6,186 nt of DNA from Chloroflexota bacterium (GTDB lineage Bacteria; Chloroflexota; Anaerolineae; Anaerolineales; Anaerolineaceae). The position numbers were made by a program, and so were the translations under genes. Numbering within the stretch: the stretch's first letter is position 1; each line of letters starts with the position of its first letter. The notes beneath the pieces were generated by a model that did not search any database, was not told the DNA's origin, and saw nothing but the letters and a program-made list of their open reading frames with translations. Where the stretch lies: NCBI GenBank assembly GCA_012797215.1, contig JAAZPN010000271.1:1-6186 (forward strand), in the 5' to 3' direction. Positions 1 through 6,186 of this stretch are shown one piece after another.

Positions 1-121
1 AACCTTCCTTATCTCGTTTCCGGTCTTTCACGCTGCGCAGATTGCTAAGGCTGGAAAAACGGGAAATCTGAAACGGGTCGTCCCGGTTGATTTGGTTAAA
101 AAAGTAAGGATCGCGATACAC
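1..121 (-). CDS. Unrecognised protein, first 40 codons only (runs off left edge)
   Basis: An open frame begins at GTG (121-119) and runs without a stop to the left edge. It gives 40 residues that begin MYRDPYFFNQINRDDPF and end in a basic, charged stretch (VKDRKRDKEG). A strong purine-rich site, AGAGGAG (135-129), lies 7 bases before the GTG. There is no ATG in this frame within the visible part, so GTG is the natural start. The gene follows the folC stop after 52 bases with no terminator-like hairpin between them, so it may be co-transcribed with folC. The start is rich in aromatic and polar residues (Y, F, N, D), has no signal peptide and has no membrane segment. I do not recognise the family from this fragment and assign no function. 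That it is a real gene rests on the ribosome binding site, the open frame and the consistent strand. Confidence 0.72.
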   Translation of the reverse strand, partial: MYRDPYFFNQINRDDPFQISRFSSLSNLRSVKDRKRDKEG

Positions 122-128
122 GAAAAGA

Positions 129-135
129 CTCCTCT
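129..135 (-). promoter_or_regulatory. Ribosome binding site setting the GTG start at 121
   Basis: AGAGGAG on the minus strand matches the anti-Shine-Dalgarno consensus closely and sits 7 bases upstream of GTG (121-119). It is the main evidence that the short open frame at the left edge is the beginning of a real gene. Confidence 0.7.
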
Positions 136-157
136 GATGTTTAGTGAAGGGCTGGCA

Positions 158-163
158 ATTATA
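158..163 (-). promoter_or_regulatory. Possible -10 box (TATAAT) before the left-edge gene
   Basis: A perfect TATAAT reads on the minus strand in the gap after folC. A start about 7 bases downstream would leave a leader of roughly 30 bases that includes the AGAGGAG site, which is plausible geometry. No TTGACA-like -35 is visible at 16-18 bases spacing (the 17-base position reads GAGCGA), and there is no TG extended -10. It is therefore only a candidate. Read-through from folC is equally possible. Confidence 0.25.
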
Positions 164-173
164 CTCTGAACGC

Positions 174-1541
174 TTAGGTCTCGCTCTGACCGGAAAACCA
201 GATATCACGCGCGGCCGCGGCAATGAAAACGCTGCCTGCCACGATGATACCTGTGTCTGCGCCTGCCAGCGCTAACGCCCGCGCCAGAGCATTTTCAGCA
301 GGGCTTACGGCTTCGACCGGCAGTCCGTACGGTCGGATTTGCTCCGCAAGATGGTTTGGATCCGCGGCGCGTGGGTGGGTGGAAAGCGTGGTAATCACGC
401 GCTCCACGCGCGGCAATATTGCTGTAAGCATGGCGTCCAATTCTTTATCCGCTGACGCGCCAAAAACAAGCAGGAATTTTTGCCCGGGGAAGTAATCATC
501 CAGGCTCTGTTTCAGGCGGTTCATCGAATCCCCATTGTGCGCCGAGTCAATCACCAATGGAGGAGAATCCCGCAGGATTTCAAAACGAGCCGGCCAGCGC
601 ACATCCGCAAACCCTTGCGCAACGGACTCTCGGGAAAGAGCTAACCCTTGAGCGCGCACCTGGTCTAAAGCGCCCAACGCTGTCAGAGCGTTTTGAGCTT
701 GGTGCGCCCCCAGGAGGGGTAAATTAATCTCAAGTTGAGGTTCTGCCAGGGAAGCCGAGCTGAGCGAAGCGCTGCTGTGGGCGGAAATGGATATTGACTG
801 AGCCCGATATGTATGTTTTCCGATGGCGAGCGTATAATGCTGGTCCACCCGTGTGAGCGGCGAGCCGCGCTCCGCGGCAATGCGTTCCAATTCCTGGCCG
901 GCCTCGGAAGCCTGGGGCGAGAGCACAACCGGCACGCCTGGTTTGATGATGCCGCCTTTTTCGTAGGCAATCTCAGTCAGGGAATTTCCCAAAATTGCGG
1001 TGTGGTCGTAGGAAATGGGCGTGATAACTGAAACGAGCGGGTTGACGATGTTCGTAGCGTCCAGCCTGCCCCCAAGCCCCACTTCAATCACCGCGATGTT
1101 TACCTTATTTTCATAAAAGTATTGAAATGCCAATGCCGTAGTGAGCTCAAAAGTAGTAATTTCAGGCACCTCAAGGGTCAGCGGACGCAAACGGGCAGTC
1201 AGGTTCACGAGGGTTTGGTGGTCAATCTGGCTGCCGTTAATCTGGATGCGTTCGGTAAACTCTTGCAGGTGTGGGGAAGTGTACAAACCCACCTCGTAAC
1301 CAGCTGCTTTTAGCGCAGACGCGCACAGGGACGCGGTGGAACCTTTGCCTTTCGTGCCCGCCACGTGGATGCTCAAAAATTTATCTTGCGGATTGCCAAG
1401 CAAATCCATCATCTGGTGCATGCGATCAAGCTTAAAAAAGCGATGGCTGTCATCCAGGTGCCGCTTCATGCTAAAGTCGATAAAGCTGTAGATAAAATCC
1501 AGGGATTCCTGGTATGCCTGTTCCAGATTATCCATATACAC
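174..1541 (-). CDS. folC: Folylpolyglutamate synthase / dihydrofolate synthase
   Basis: This cytoplasmic Mur-ligase-family enzyme adds glutamate to folates by ATP-driven acyl-phosphate chemistry. Many bacterial FolC proteins also make dihydrofolate from dihydropteroate, and the sequence alone does not tell me whether this one does both. In 455 residues I see these motifs: P-loop GTKGKGST (62-69), TSPHL..FTERI (88-99), EVGLGGRLDATN (153-164), SYDH with His180, EKGGIIKPGVP holding Lys195 (likely the carbamylated metal-site lysine), LPLLGAHQAQNAL (274-286), DSAHN at 332-336 at the start of the C-terminal domain, and GSVFIAAAAR near the end. The length is slightly above the roughly 420-residue norm, partly from a Ser/Ala-rich insert at 249-266. 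The start is GTG at 1541, set by an AGGAGG site 7 bases away; the alternative ATG at 1535 is 13 bases away. All key motifs are intact, so it should be active. Confidence 0.96.
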   Translation of the reverse strand: MYMDNLEQAYQESLDFIYSFIDFSMKRHLDDSHRFFKLDRMHQMMDLLGNPQDKFLSIHVAGTKGKGSTASLCASALKAAGYEVGLYTSPHLQEFTERIQINGSQIDHQTLVNLTARLRPLTLEVPEITTFELTTALAFQYFYENKVNIAVIEVGLGGRLDATNIVNPLVSVITPISYDHTAILGNSLTEIAYEKGGIIKPGVPVVLSPQASEAGQELERIAAERGSPLTRVDQHYTLAIGKHTYRAQSISISAHSSASLSSASLAEPQLEINLPLLGAHQAQNALTALGALDQVRAQGLALSRESVAQGFADVRWPARFEILRDSPPLVIDSAHNGDSMNRLKQSLDDYFPGQKFLLVFGASADKELDAMLTAILPRVERVITTLSTHPRAADPNHLAEQIRPYGLPVEAVSPAENALARALALAGADTGIIVAGSVFIAAAARDIWFSGQSET

Positions 1542-1548
1542 CTGCCTG

Positions 1549-1554
1549 CCTCCT
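1549..1554 (-). promoter_or_regulatory. folC ribosome binding site, favours GTG start
   Basis: AGGAGG, a full Shine-Dalgarno core, lies 7 bases before GTG (1541-1539) and 13 bases before the in-frame ATG (1535-1533) two codons later. The spacing favours GTG, giving a protein that begins MYMDN rather than MDN. Confidence 0.75.
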
Positions 1555-1574
1555 AATTATATCCCTGCGCAATC

Positions 1575-1606
1575 AAAAACCCGGCCTGCCATTGGGGCAA
1601 GCCGGG
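1575..1606 (-). terminator. Intrinsic terminator after the membrane-protein gene
   Basis: On the minus strand there is a 6-bp stem (CCCGGC/GCCGGG), one T-G mismatch position, 4 further pairs (TGCC/GGCA) and a 5-base loop. The 3' arm is followed directly by TTTTTG. It lies 23 bases past the TAG stop of the 607-residue gene and ends about 33 bases before the folC start. The T tract follows the stem only on the minus strand, so it should act in that direction. It implies that the upstream genes form one transcription unit and that folC needs its own promoter or read-through. Confidence 0.75.
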
Positions 1607-1629
1607 CTCGCATGACGGGGTTAACGGTT

Positions 1630-3453
1630 CTATTTGGCAACGACGTCTACCAGAAGGATATAGCCGATGATGGAAAAACCATTTCCTCTAAATTCCACCA
1701 GCAGACATTCCCGGTTGAAGTTATCGAAACGTCGCTCCGGCATCGGCAGCAGCGTAAGTTGGGTGCCTTCAGGGATGCGTCCGGTGGCGATATAGCCTTC
1801 ATAACAATCGTTGCGCGCGTATACCTGCCGGATGGTCTCAACATACATCACCGGGGTTGGGGTAGCGGTTTTTGTTGGGGTTGGCGAGTAATCCGGCGTA
1901 GGTGTTAGCGTTTTAGTCGGGGTAGGGGTAATTGTCGGCGTCAGTGTAATCGTTGGCGTGAAAGTCCCGGTAGGAGTGCGGGCAAGATTGCGCGCCTGAA
2001 TAGAACTGCTGATACTGCGCGTAGCCACGCTAATCAAGAGCCCAAGCACAACAAGCGCTAACAATGCTCCCACCACAGCCACGAAGTAACTTAGGGAGAG
2101 ACTGCGTTTGAGGTTTATCACCTGCGGGTCATTGGGGAAACGCTTGCGAACTCCGCGACTTACAAGGAAAGCGTCCAACGCGAAAAAGCGGCTGCCCGAT
2201 TTTTGAGCGTCCATAGCGCGATTGATAGCGTCCTGATTGGCTTCGATTTCGGTTTCAAGCGTGCTAATCTCATTTTCAAGAAGCAGGCTCTGGGAGTCGT
2301 ACGCGTCCAACTGACGCAGAAGGTCCAGGTTTTCGCGCGCGCCGGCAATTTTTTGGAGAGCACTGGCAAGCGTTGGCGCGTCCGAAGCTTCTTTCTGTAA
2401 ACGCTGTGTATTATCCAGCAGGGACTGGATGGTGGCAGGAATAAGCAAATCCAGGCGATTTTGCAGACGGCTGATCTGAGAAACGCTGCCGTACTTCATT
2501 CGCAGCCGTTCCAGTTTGCTCTTGGCATCCGCCAATTTGCTTGGTGGTATTTTCCCGCTCAGGCTGACAATATCGCTGACTTCTTCGATGAGCGAGATAT
2601 CTGCGCGCACTTCCGAGGCTTTATCCAGGTATTCCGGAATAGCAACCGCGCTCGCGGCGGTCTGAATTTTCCCCAGCGCCTGCACCAGTTCACCTTGTGA
2701 GAGAAGGTTGGTGCCTTCTTTGTAAACGTCATAAGCCTGCATCTGGTTTTCCAGATCGTGGCGAAGTTCTTCGCCTTCGCGCCAGCGTTTGATGCCGGCA
2801 TCTTGGAGGTGCTCGAAGGCTTCCTCAAGATAGTTCAGGGCTACCTGATAACGAAAGACGCGCGCCGCGCTTTGGGCTTTACCATAGGCCTTGCCTGCCT
2901 CTGGGGGCAGCGCGACTGAAGGAATGTTGCCTGAGCGTAAAAACTCTTCCGCTTCTGAGTGGTGCTCTTCAGCCCGGGACCAACCGGGCTCCATCTGCAT
3001 CACCTTTTCGTAGAGTGGGATGGCAGCCTGGTAATTTCCTTTATAGAATAGCTCCTCCGCTTCATCCATCAGCCTTTCGGCTTCAGGGTCGTGACTGGAT
3101 TGGAAAAATTTCCTCAGCGGGTCAATCCCGGAGTCTGCCTGCAAATCAAGGCGGTTTAGCGTGGGTCTTGGCGAGCTGGGTGGAACCGGAGAGGGTTTTG
3201 ATGCTGCAGCAGGTTTTTCTTGTTGCGGGGGCTCCGCCGCGCTGGCAGCCCTCCGGCCGCGTTCACGGCGAATTTCTCGCAGTACTCGATTTGCCTCATC
3301 TACATCATCAAGCTCCACCTGGTCGGCGATACGATGCGTGGCCAGGGCTTCCAAATAAGTTGAAAGCGCGTTTTCGACCTGTAAAAGCTCGTCATCAGAC
3401 GGATTGGTTTTCTTAAGTAGGGTTTTGGCCTGTTCAATGAGGTCAAGAATCAT
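1630..3453 (-). CDS. Single-pass membrane protein: TPR/coiled coil inside, Thr-Pro linker, SH3-like domain outside
   Basis: This is a 607-residue protein I cannot name. In order: a helical N-terminus (1-70); a disordered Pro/Ala/Ser stretch (72-98); a TPR-like unit (about 124-171, with GNYQAAIPLYEKVMQMEPGW); further helical, TPR-like and coiled-coil segments (about 187-450, with GELVQALGKIQ near 254); one membrane segment (about 456-476); a Thr-Pro-rich linker (493-534); and a small beta-type domain (536-607). The last has the pattern GRIPEGTQLTLLP...CLLVEF...GYIL, resembling bacterial SH3 domains. Basic residues just before the membrane segment (RKR, KR) and the position of the linker put the N-terminus inside and the C-terminus outside. 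The only two cysteines, C550 and C583, are both in the outside domain. The start is ATG with AAAGGAG 6 bases upstream. The gene follows the kinase-like gene by 42 bases and is followed by a terminator, so it is probably the last gene of that operon. The architecture suggests sensing or anchoring at the envelope, which is inference. Confidence 0.85.
   Translation of the reverse strand: MILDLIEQAKTLLKKTNPSDDELLQVENALSTYLEALATHRIADQVELDDVDEANRVLREIRRERGRRAASAAEPPQQEKPAAASKPSPVPPSSPRPTLNRLDLQADSGIDPLRKFFQSSHDPEAERLMDEAEELFYKGNYQAAIPLYEKVMQMEPGWSRAEEHHSEAEEFLRSGNIPSVALPPEAGKAYGKAQSAARVFRYQVALNYLEEAFEHLQDAGIKRWREGEELRHDLENQMQAYDVYKEGTNLLSQGELVQALGKIQTAASAVAIPEYLDKASEVRADISLIEEVSDIVSLSGKIPPSKLADAKSKLERLRMKYGSVSQISRLQNRLDLLIPATIQSLLDNTQRLQKEASDAPTLASALQKIAGARENLDLLRQLDAYDSQSLLLENEISTLETEIEANQDAINRAMDAQKSGSRFFALDAFLVSRGVRKRFPNDPQVINLKRSLSLSYFVAVVGALLALVVLGLLISVATRSISSSIQARNLARTPTGTFTPTITLTPTITPTPTKTLTPTPDYSPTPTKTATPTPVMYVETIRQVYARNDCYEGYIATGRIPEGTQLTLLPMPERRFDNFNRECLLVEFRGNGFSIIGYILLVDVVAK
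1633..1848 (-). other. SH3-like extracytoplasmic domain (residues 536-607)
   Basis: The last 72 residues follow the membrane segment and linker. They show the rhythm of bacterial SH3 domains: a hydrophobic strand, G-x-I-P-x-G-T-x-L-x-L-L, a loop, C-L-L-V-E-F, then G-Y-I-L. The usual GWV near the end is GYI here. Two cysteines (C550, C583) could form a disulfide outside the cell. Ligand unknown; bacterial SH3 domains often bind cell-wall material, but this one is distant. Confidence 0.5.
1852..1977 (-). repeat. Thr-Pro-rich linker coding repeat
   Basis: Residues 493-534 are a run of TPT, TPTITP and TPTPT units with few other residues. At the DNA level the copies are imperfect GGGGT/GGCGT-type repeats, with synonymous variation rather than an exact tandem array. 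Such linkers commonly separate a membrane anchor from an outside domain. Slippage in this tract would change linker length. Confidence 0.8.
2026..2088 (-). other. Transmembrane segment (residues 456-476)
   Basis: About 21 uninterrupted hydrophobic residues, starting YFVAVVGALLALVVLG, are flanked on the N-terminal side by basic residues (R433-R438 region and KR at 449-450). It is the only such stretch in the protein. It is internal, so it is a single-span anchor with the N-terminus inside, not a signal peptide. Confidence 0.9.
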
Positions 3454-3495
3454 TGATGGCTCCTTTCAAACTATGTGTACACTGTTGTATGGTGA

Positions 3496-4506
3496 TTATA
3501 GCCGTTTGCTGGCAAGGTGTTGCAGGTGGTCGCGCATCTCTGCGGCGCTGAGGAAACTACCATCAAGTGCTTTTTCCAGGAAGCGCATTTCCTCTTGATT
3601 TAATCGGTTTTGCACGTCATAAGAATAAGAGGCTTTAAAGTGCCTGGGAGCGGCGGCGATGTCTTCCGGGCGATTAGGACCTACCGCAACCGAACCCGGA
3701 GCCTGGCGACCAGTAAAAATGTGATGCATCGCTCGCGAACTGAATTGGACCAAGTCAAATTGCAGCACCTCAGGTTGAATATTTTCTGGTTGCCAGTGGC
3801 CGATGTTCCAATCGAGCATAATCACTTTCTGACGGTAATCGTTCCAGTAATAGTGCAGCAGCTTGTGGTCGAGGTAGGTTGCTCCGCGTTGGTGCGCCTG
3901 ACCGAGCATGTCGCAAATTTGGATGGAAATGTCCAGCACCTGCTTCATAGTCAGGTTCTTCATGAAATTACCACGGGTATAACCGGCATCGCAGAGCAAA
4001 TATAGGTTGTCTTCCCAGCGCCGTTCAAGAATCAGGAAGGGCAGCCAGCCATCCGCGAGTCTTTCGTCCATCTCCTCCAGCAAGGTATCCGTTTCATCCG
4101 GGGTAAAGAGAGCGAGTTTTCCACTCACCTGATTCGCGCTCGCTTTTTGCTCGGTCTCTTTAGAGAGAGGCGCCAATTCTGTCGGCCACACGCTGGTCGG
4201 ATCTGGTTTGAGAAAACCTGCTTGCAGCATCGGAGTGAGACCCTGGTCTCCTTGCAGATTTGCTAGGATGCGGAACTCCTCGAGAAAAAGTGGTTTTGCG
4301 TACGAAATTTTGTCGTGCCGCATCACTTTAAAGGCCGGGTCGCGTTTGTATACGCCGCTGCCCGTTTCGTCTTTTAACAAAAAGACTCTGGCGCTGGAGC
4401 CAGCAGCCTCGGGGATGGCATAATCGTGATTTCCAGCAGTCAGCCAGGTATCCAAAGGTTCAGCAAGATAGAACCCGTTTTCTGTGCTCAATTTTTTCTC
4501 AATCAT
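3496..4506 (-). CDS. Hanks-type protein kinase-like protein with altered catalytic motifs (possible pseudokinase)
   Basis: This 336-residue soluble protein carries nearly the whole kinase fold. Visible landmarks are a degenerate glycine loop (A34-A-G-S-S-A-R-V-F42), the beta-3 lysine K60 in AFKVM, an alpha-C glutamate (E76 or E77), a hinge near 158-166, and a catalytic loop YLDHKLLH (211-218) in place of HRDxKxxN. After these come LDWNIG with D232 in place of DFG, and the alpha-F stretch DLVQFS...HIFTGRQAP (251-270), which matches DxYSLG...TGxxPF. The end (LEKALDGSFLSAAEMRDHLQ) fits the last kinase helix. Lysine, catalytic Asp213 and metal Asp232 are kept. The loop glycines, the HRD His/Arg, the metal Asn (H218 here) and the Phe-Gly of DFG are changed. 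It could be an atypical active kinase or a pseudokinase. The start is ATG with AAGGG 6 bases upstream, 24 bases after the upstream gene, which indicates an operon. Confidence 0.82.
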   Translation of the reverse strand: MIEKKLSTENGFYLAEPLDTWLTAGNHDYAIPEAAGSSARVFLLKDETGSGVYKRDPAFKVMRHDKISYAKPLFLEEFRILANLQGDQGLTPMLQAGFLKPDPTSVWPTELAPLSKETEQKASANQVSGKLALFTPDETDTLLEEMDERLADGWLPFLILERRWEDNLYLLCDAGYTRGNFMKNLTMKQVLDISIQICDMLGQAHQRGATYLDHKLLHYYWNDYRQKVIMLDWNIGHWQPENIQPEVLQFDLVQFSSRAMHHIFTGRQAPGSVAVGPNRPEDIAAAPRHFKASYSYDVQNRLNQEEMRFLEKALDGSFLSAAEMRDHLQHLASKRL

Positions 4507-4530
4507 TTTTGACCCTTAATTCGGGCAATT

Positions 4531-6186
4531 CTACCATTTTTGTTTGGGGTATTCATTAAAGATATCGATATCCTTGGACGCCAGTTCCTGGAACCAGGCT
4601 GCCAATGGATGCGTATAATCGAGTGAGTCCAGCAGGTCTGCGGCGTTTTTCCACTCGGTTTGTTTAAGCACCTGGTTGTATTGTTCTTGCCAGATACGGA
4701 CTTTCGATTGTTTCCTTGAAGGCGGTTCCAGCAAGCTGTGGATCTGAACAAGCGCGTACATCATGTCTCCAGCGCTGTTCCAGGCAAGGCGGGAACGCGC
4801 TGAGCCAGGCCTTGCTAGCGCCGTGAGTGTGCGTTGCAAAGTCTGGAGATGGCGGGTCAACTGTTGAAGCGATTGATTAATGCCGCTAAATGCCGCCTGG
4901 TTGGTCTGAATTAACCAGCGCAAAGGGGGATTTGGCGCCTGTTCATGTTCTTGCCATAACGTAAAGAAATCGAGCTGTGCTTGTTCTGCAAGCGCGATCA
5001 TCTCGGTTACATTATCAAGAAACACGCCTTTTTCCTGTAAATGGCGCCAATACTCCACGACTTTTACCAAGGCTTGCGTGCAGGATTGTAAACGAGGAGG
5101 CAGCGTTTTGGCGTGCAGGGATTCACTTAGCGCTTGCCAGCGCATTTGTTTGATCATGGTCAGGTGCGGCTGAAGTAAGGATTTCCAGGTTTTCTGAGCT
5201 TCGAGCGCGGACTGAACCAAATGCCAGCGCGCGCTTGGATCTGGAAGTGGGGCCTCGCGAGCCGAGACCGTGTTGATTTGGGCTTCTTTCCAACCTTTCA
5301 AATAGTCGTAAATATTTATTGCCTCTGTGATGTTTTGTTTGTCCGCGGGTGGGAAGGCGGCTGCTTCCACCAGCTGCGTCTGGGTTGGAAGCATATTGAA
5401 AAGATTGGCAAAGGCAAGTGCCAGCAGTCGATAAAGTCCGAAAAACTCAGGTAGAAGCGTCTTGATGCTGTCCAATGCGTTAGAAAGGTCTTTTCCTTCG
5501 CGCAGCGATTGGTGAAAAAGCGATAACACATCCTTCTGCGTGGAATTTAGCCTGCCCGAGGCTCCGCTAACAGCCCTGTATTCGATGGTAATGTCTCCAT
5601 AATCCAGCCATGGGATAGGCCACTGATTGTTGCTGGATTCCAATCGCAGCGTTTCCAGATCTGAGGCTGTCGCGAGGGTTTTCACGCACTGCGCGAGGCT
5701 GGCGAGCCAGGCTGGTTGGCTTAAAGATGCCGCTAAATTCGGCATCTTTTCAATCATTTCGCGGCCGAAAGCGTTCACGCTTTGTTCTGGTTGTGGCCCC
5801 CGGGAGATTGCGTTTATCCAGGTCTCAAGCGCGCTAATCCCAGCGTGAATTTCTCTGAGGTACGGCATTGTCGGTTCTAGCAGGAAGAACTTTACAAGGG
5901 CGTCCTGGCACTTGTTAAGTTCGCCTTCGGTCCAGAATGTAAGAATTTCACGCGTTCTGGATAATTCCAGGTTCAGCCCCTGAGGCAGCAGGGCTGGAAG
6001 GTTAGTCAGATGCGCTCCATTCGAGCGCAGCAAGTCCCTCAGGCTCAATAGTTTATCCCCGAGCATCTCACCAGGCTGCAATTGACTCCAGCCCTCAACG
6101 AGTTCTTCCAGGTTGGCAGAAAAAGCCTCAAGGGCGTCAATCGCGTCGATTTCAGACGGAAGCTCCTCTCGGGTATGCTGCAGACG
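4531..6186 (-). CDS. Unrecognised large helical protein, C-terminal 551 residues (start outside window)
   Basis: The frame stays open to the right edge with no stop. A TTG at 6081 is merely an internal codon, because the 35 codons upstream read as similar helical protein (for example EAFSANLEELVEGW). The visible 551 residues are mostly alpha-helical, rich in Leu, Gln, Ala and Trp, with no signal peptide, clear membrane segment or catalytic motif I can name. Residues 84-124 (from FWTEGELNKCQDALVKFF through LEP to ISALETWI) resemble TPR-like units in the membrane protein encoded two genes downstream. The C-terminus (EWKNAADLLDSLDYTHPLAAW) also has a TPR-like feel. The stop is TAG, 24 bases before the kinase-like gene, so the two are very probably co-transcribed. 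It may be a scaffold or partner for the kinase-like protein; that is inference from context only. Confidence 0.8.
   Translation of the reverse strand, partial: RLQHTREELPSEIDAIDALEAFSANLEELVEGWSQLQPGEMLGDKLLSLRDLLRSNGAHLTNLPALLPQGLNLELSRTREILTFWTEGELNKCQDALVKFFLLEPTMPYLREIHAGISALETWINAISRGPQPEQSVNAFGREMIEKMPNLAASLSQPAWLASLAQCVKTLATASDLETLRLESSNNQWPIPWLDYGDITIEYRAVSGASGRLNSTQKDVLSLFHQSLREGKDLSNALDSIKTLLPEFFGLYRLLALAFANLFNMLPTQTQLVEAAAFPPADKQNITEAINIYDYLKGWKEAQINTVSAREAPLPDPSARWHLVQSALEAQKTWKSLLQPHLTMIKQMRWQALSESLHAKTLPPRLQSCTQALVKVVEYWRHLQEKGVFLDNVTEMIALAEQAQLDFFTLWQEHEQAPNPPLRWLIQTNQAAFSGINQSLQQLTRHLQTLQRTLTALARPGSARSRLAWNSAGDMMYALVQIHSLLEPPSRKQSKVRIWQEQYNQVLKQTEWKNAADLLDSLDYTHPLAAWFQELASKDIDIFNEYPKQKW

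Noticed and set aside
1580..1606. Hairpin as a plus-strand terminator
   Set aside because: On the plus strand the stem is followed by CTCGCATG with no T tract, and there is no plus-strand gene to end here.
1852..1977. Thr-Pro tract as a CRISPR or tandem DNA array
   Set aside because: The DNA copies are imperfect, without constant repeat and spacer lengths, and lie in an open coding frame as a typical Thr-Pro linker.
3015..3416. Plus-strand open frame of 133 codons
   Set aside because: It lies wholly opposite the well-supported membrane-protein gene, has a low-complexity Arg/Pro/Trp-rich product with no recognisable motif, and is a shadow of that coding sequence.
3475..3482. GTGTACAC palindrome in the gap before the membrane-protein gene
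   Set aside because: The symmetry is only 8 bases and the flanks do not pair. Too short to call an operator, and its place inside a probable operon makes regulation there less likely.
3610..4005. Plus-strand open frame of 131 codons
   Set aside because: It is antisense to the kinase domain, where the minus-strand frame shows clear kinase landmarks. No independent support.
6079..6081. TTG at 6081 as the start of the helical protein
   Set aside because: The frame continues open through 35 more codons to the window edge, with similar helical composition, and no good ribosome site precedes the TTG. The gene is partial rather than starting here.

Overview
The window is a compact block of bacterial DNA with every supportable gene on the minus strand, so transcription runs from high to low coordinates. 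There is no gene-free stretch longer than about 120 bases, and I see no RNA gene, mobile element, CRISPR array or phage feature. Base composition is moderate, roughly half G+C by eye. The organism is probably a Chloroflexota member of the Anaerolineae type. The reasons are the membrane protein with a Thr-Pro linker, the diverged protein kinase next to TPR-like proteins, and the style of the FolC motifs. This placement is inference from general familiarity, not from a marker gene.

Layout in the direction of transcription. First is the C-terminal 551 residues of a large, mostly helical protein I do not recognise (6186-4531, start outside the window). After 24 bases comes a 336-residue Hanks-type kinase-like protein with altered signature motifs (4506-3496). 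After 42 bases comes a 607-residue single-pass membrane protein (3453-1630). It has TPR-like and coiled-coil parts inside, a Thr-Pro-rich linker, and a small SH3-like domain with two cysteines outside. A stem-loop with a T5 tract (1606-1575) closes this unit. Then come folC (1541-174), for folate polyglutamylation, and the first 40 codons of a further gene (121-1) that runs off the left edge.

The first three genes look like one operon, ended by an intrinsic terminator. They suggest an envelope signalling module: a cytoplasmic kinase or pseudokinase, a helical partner, and a membrane protein that could link an outside sensor or anchor domain to inside TPR-like interaction surfaces. The helical protein and the membrane protein appear to share a degenerate repeat. 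folC is housekeeping and looks functionally unrelated. It has its own strong ribosome binding site with a GTG start, and the next gene also has a strong site with a GTG start.
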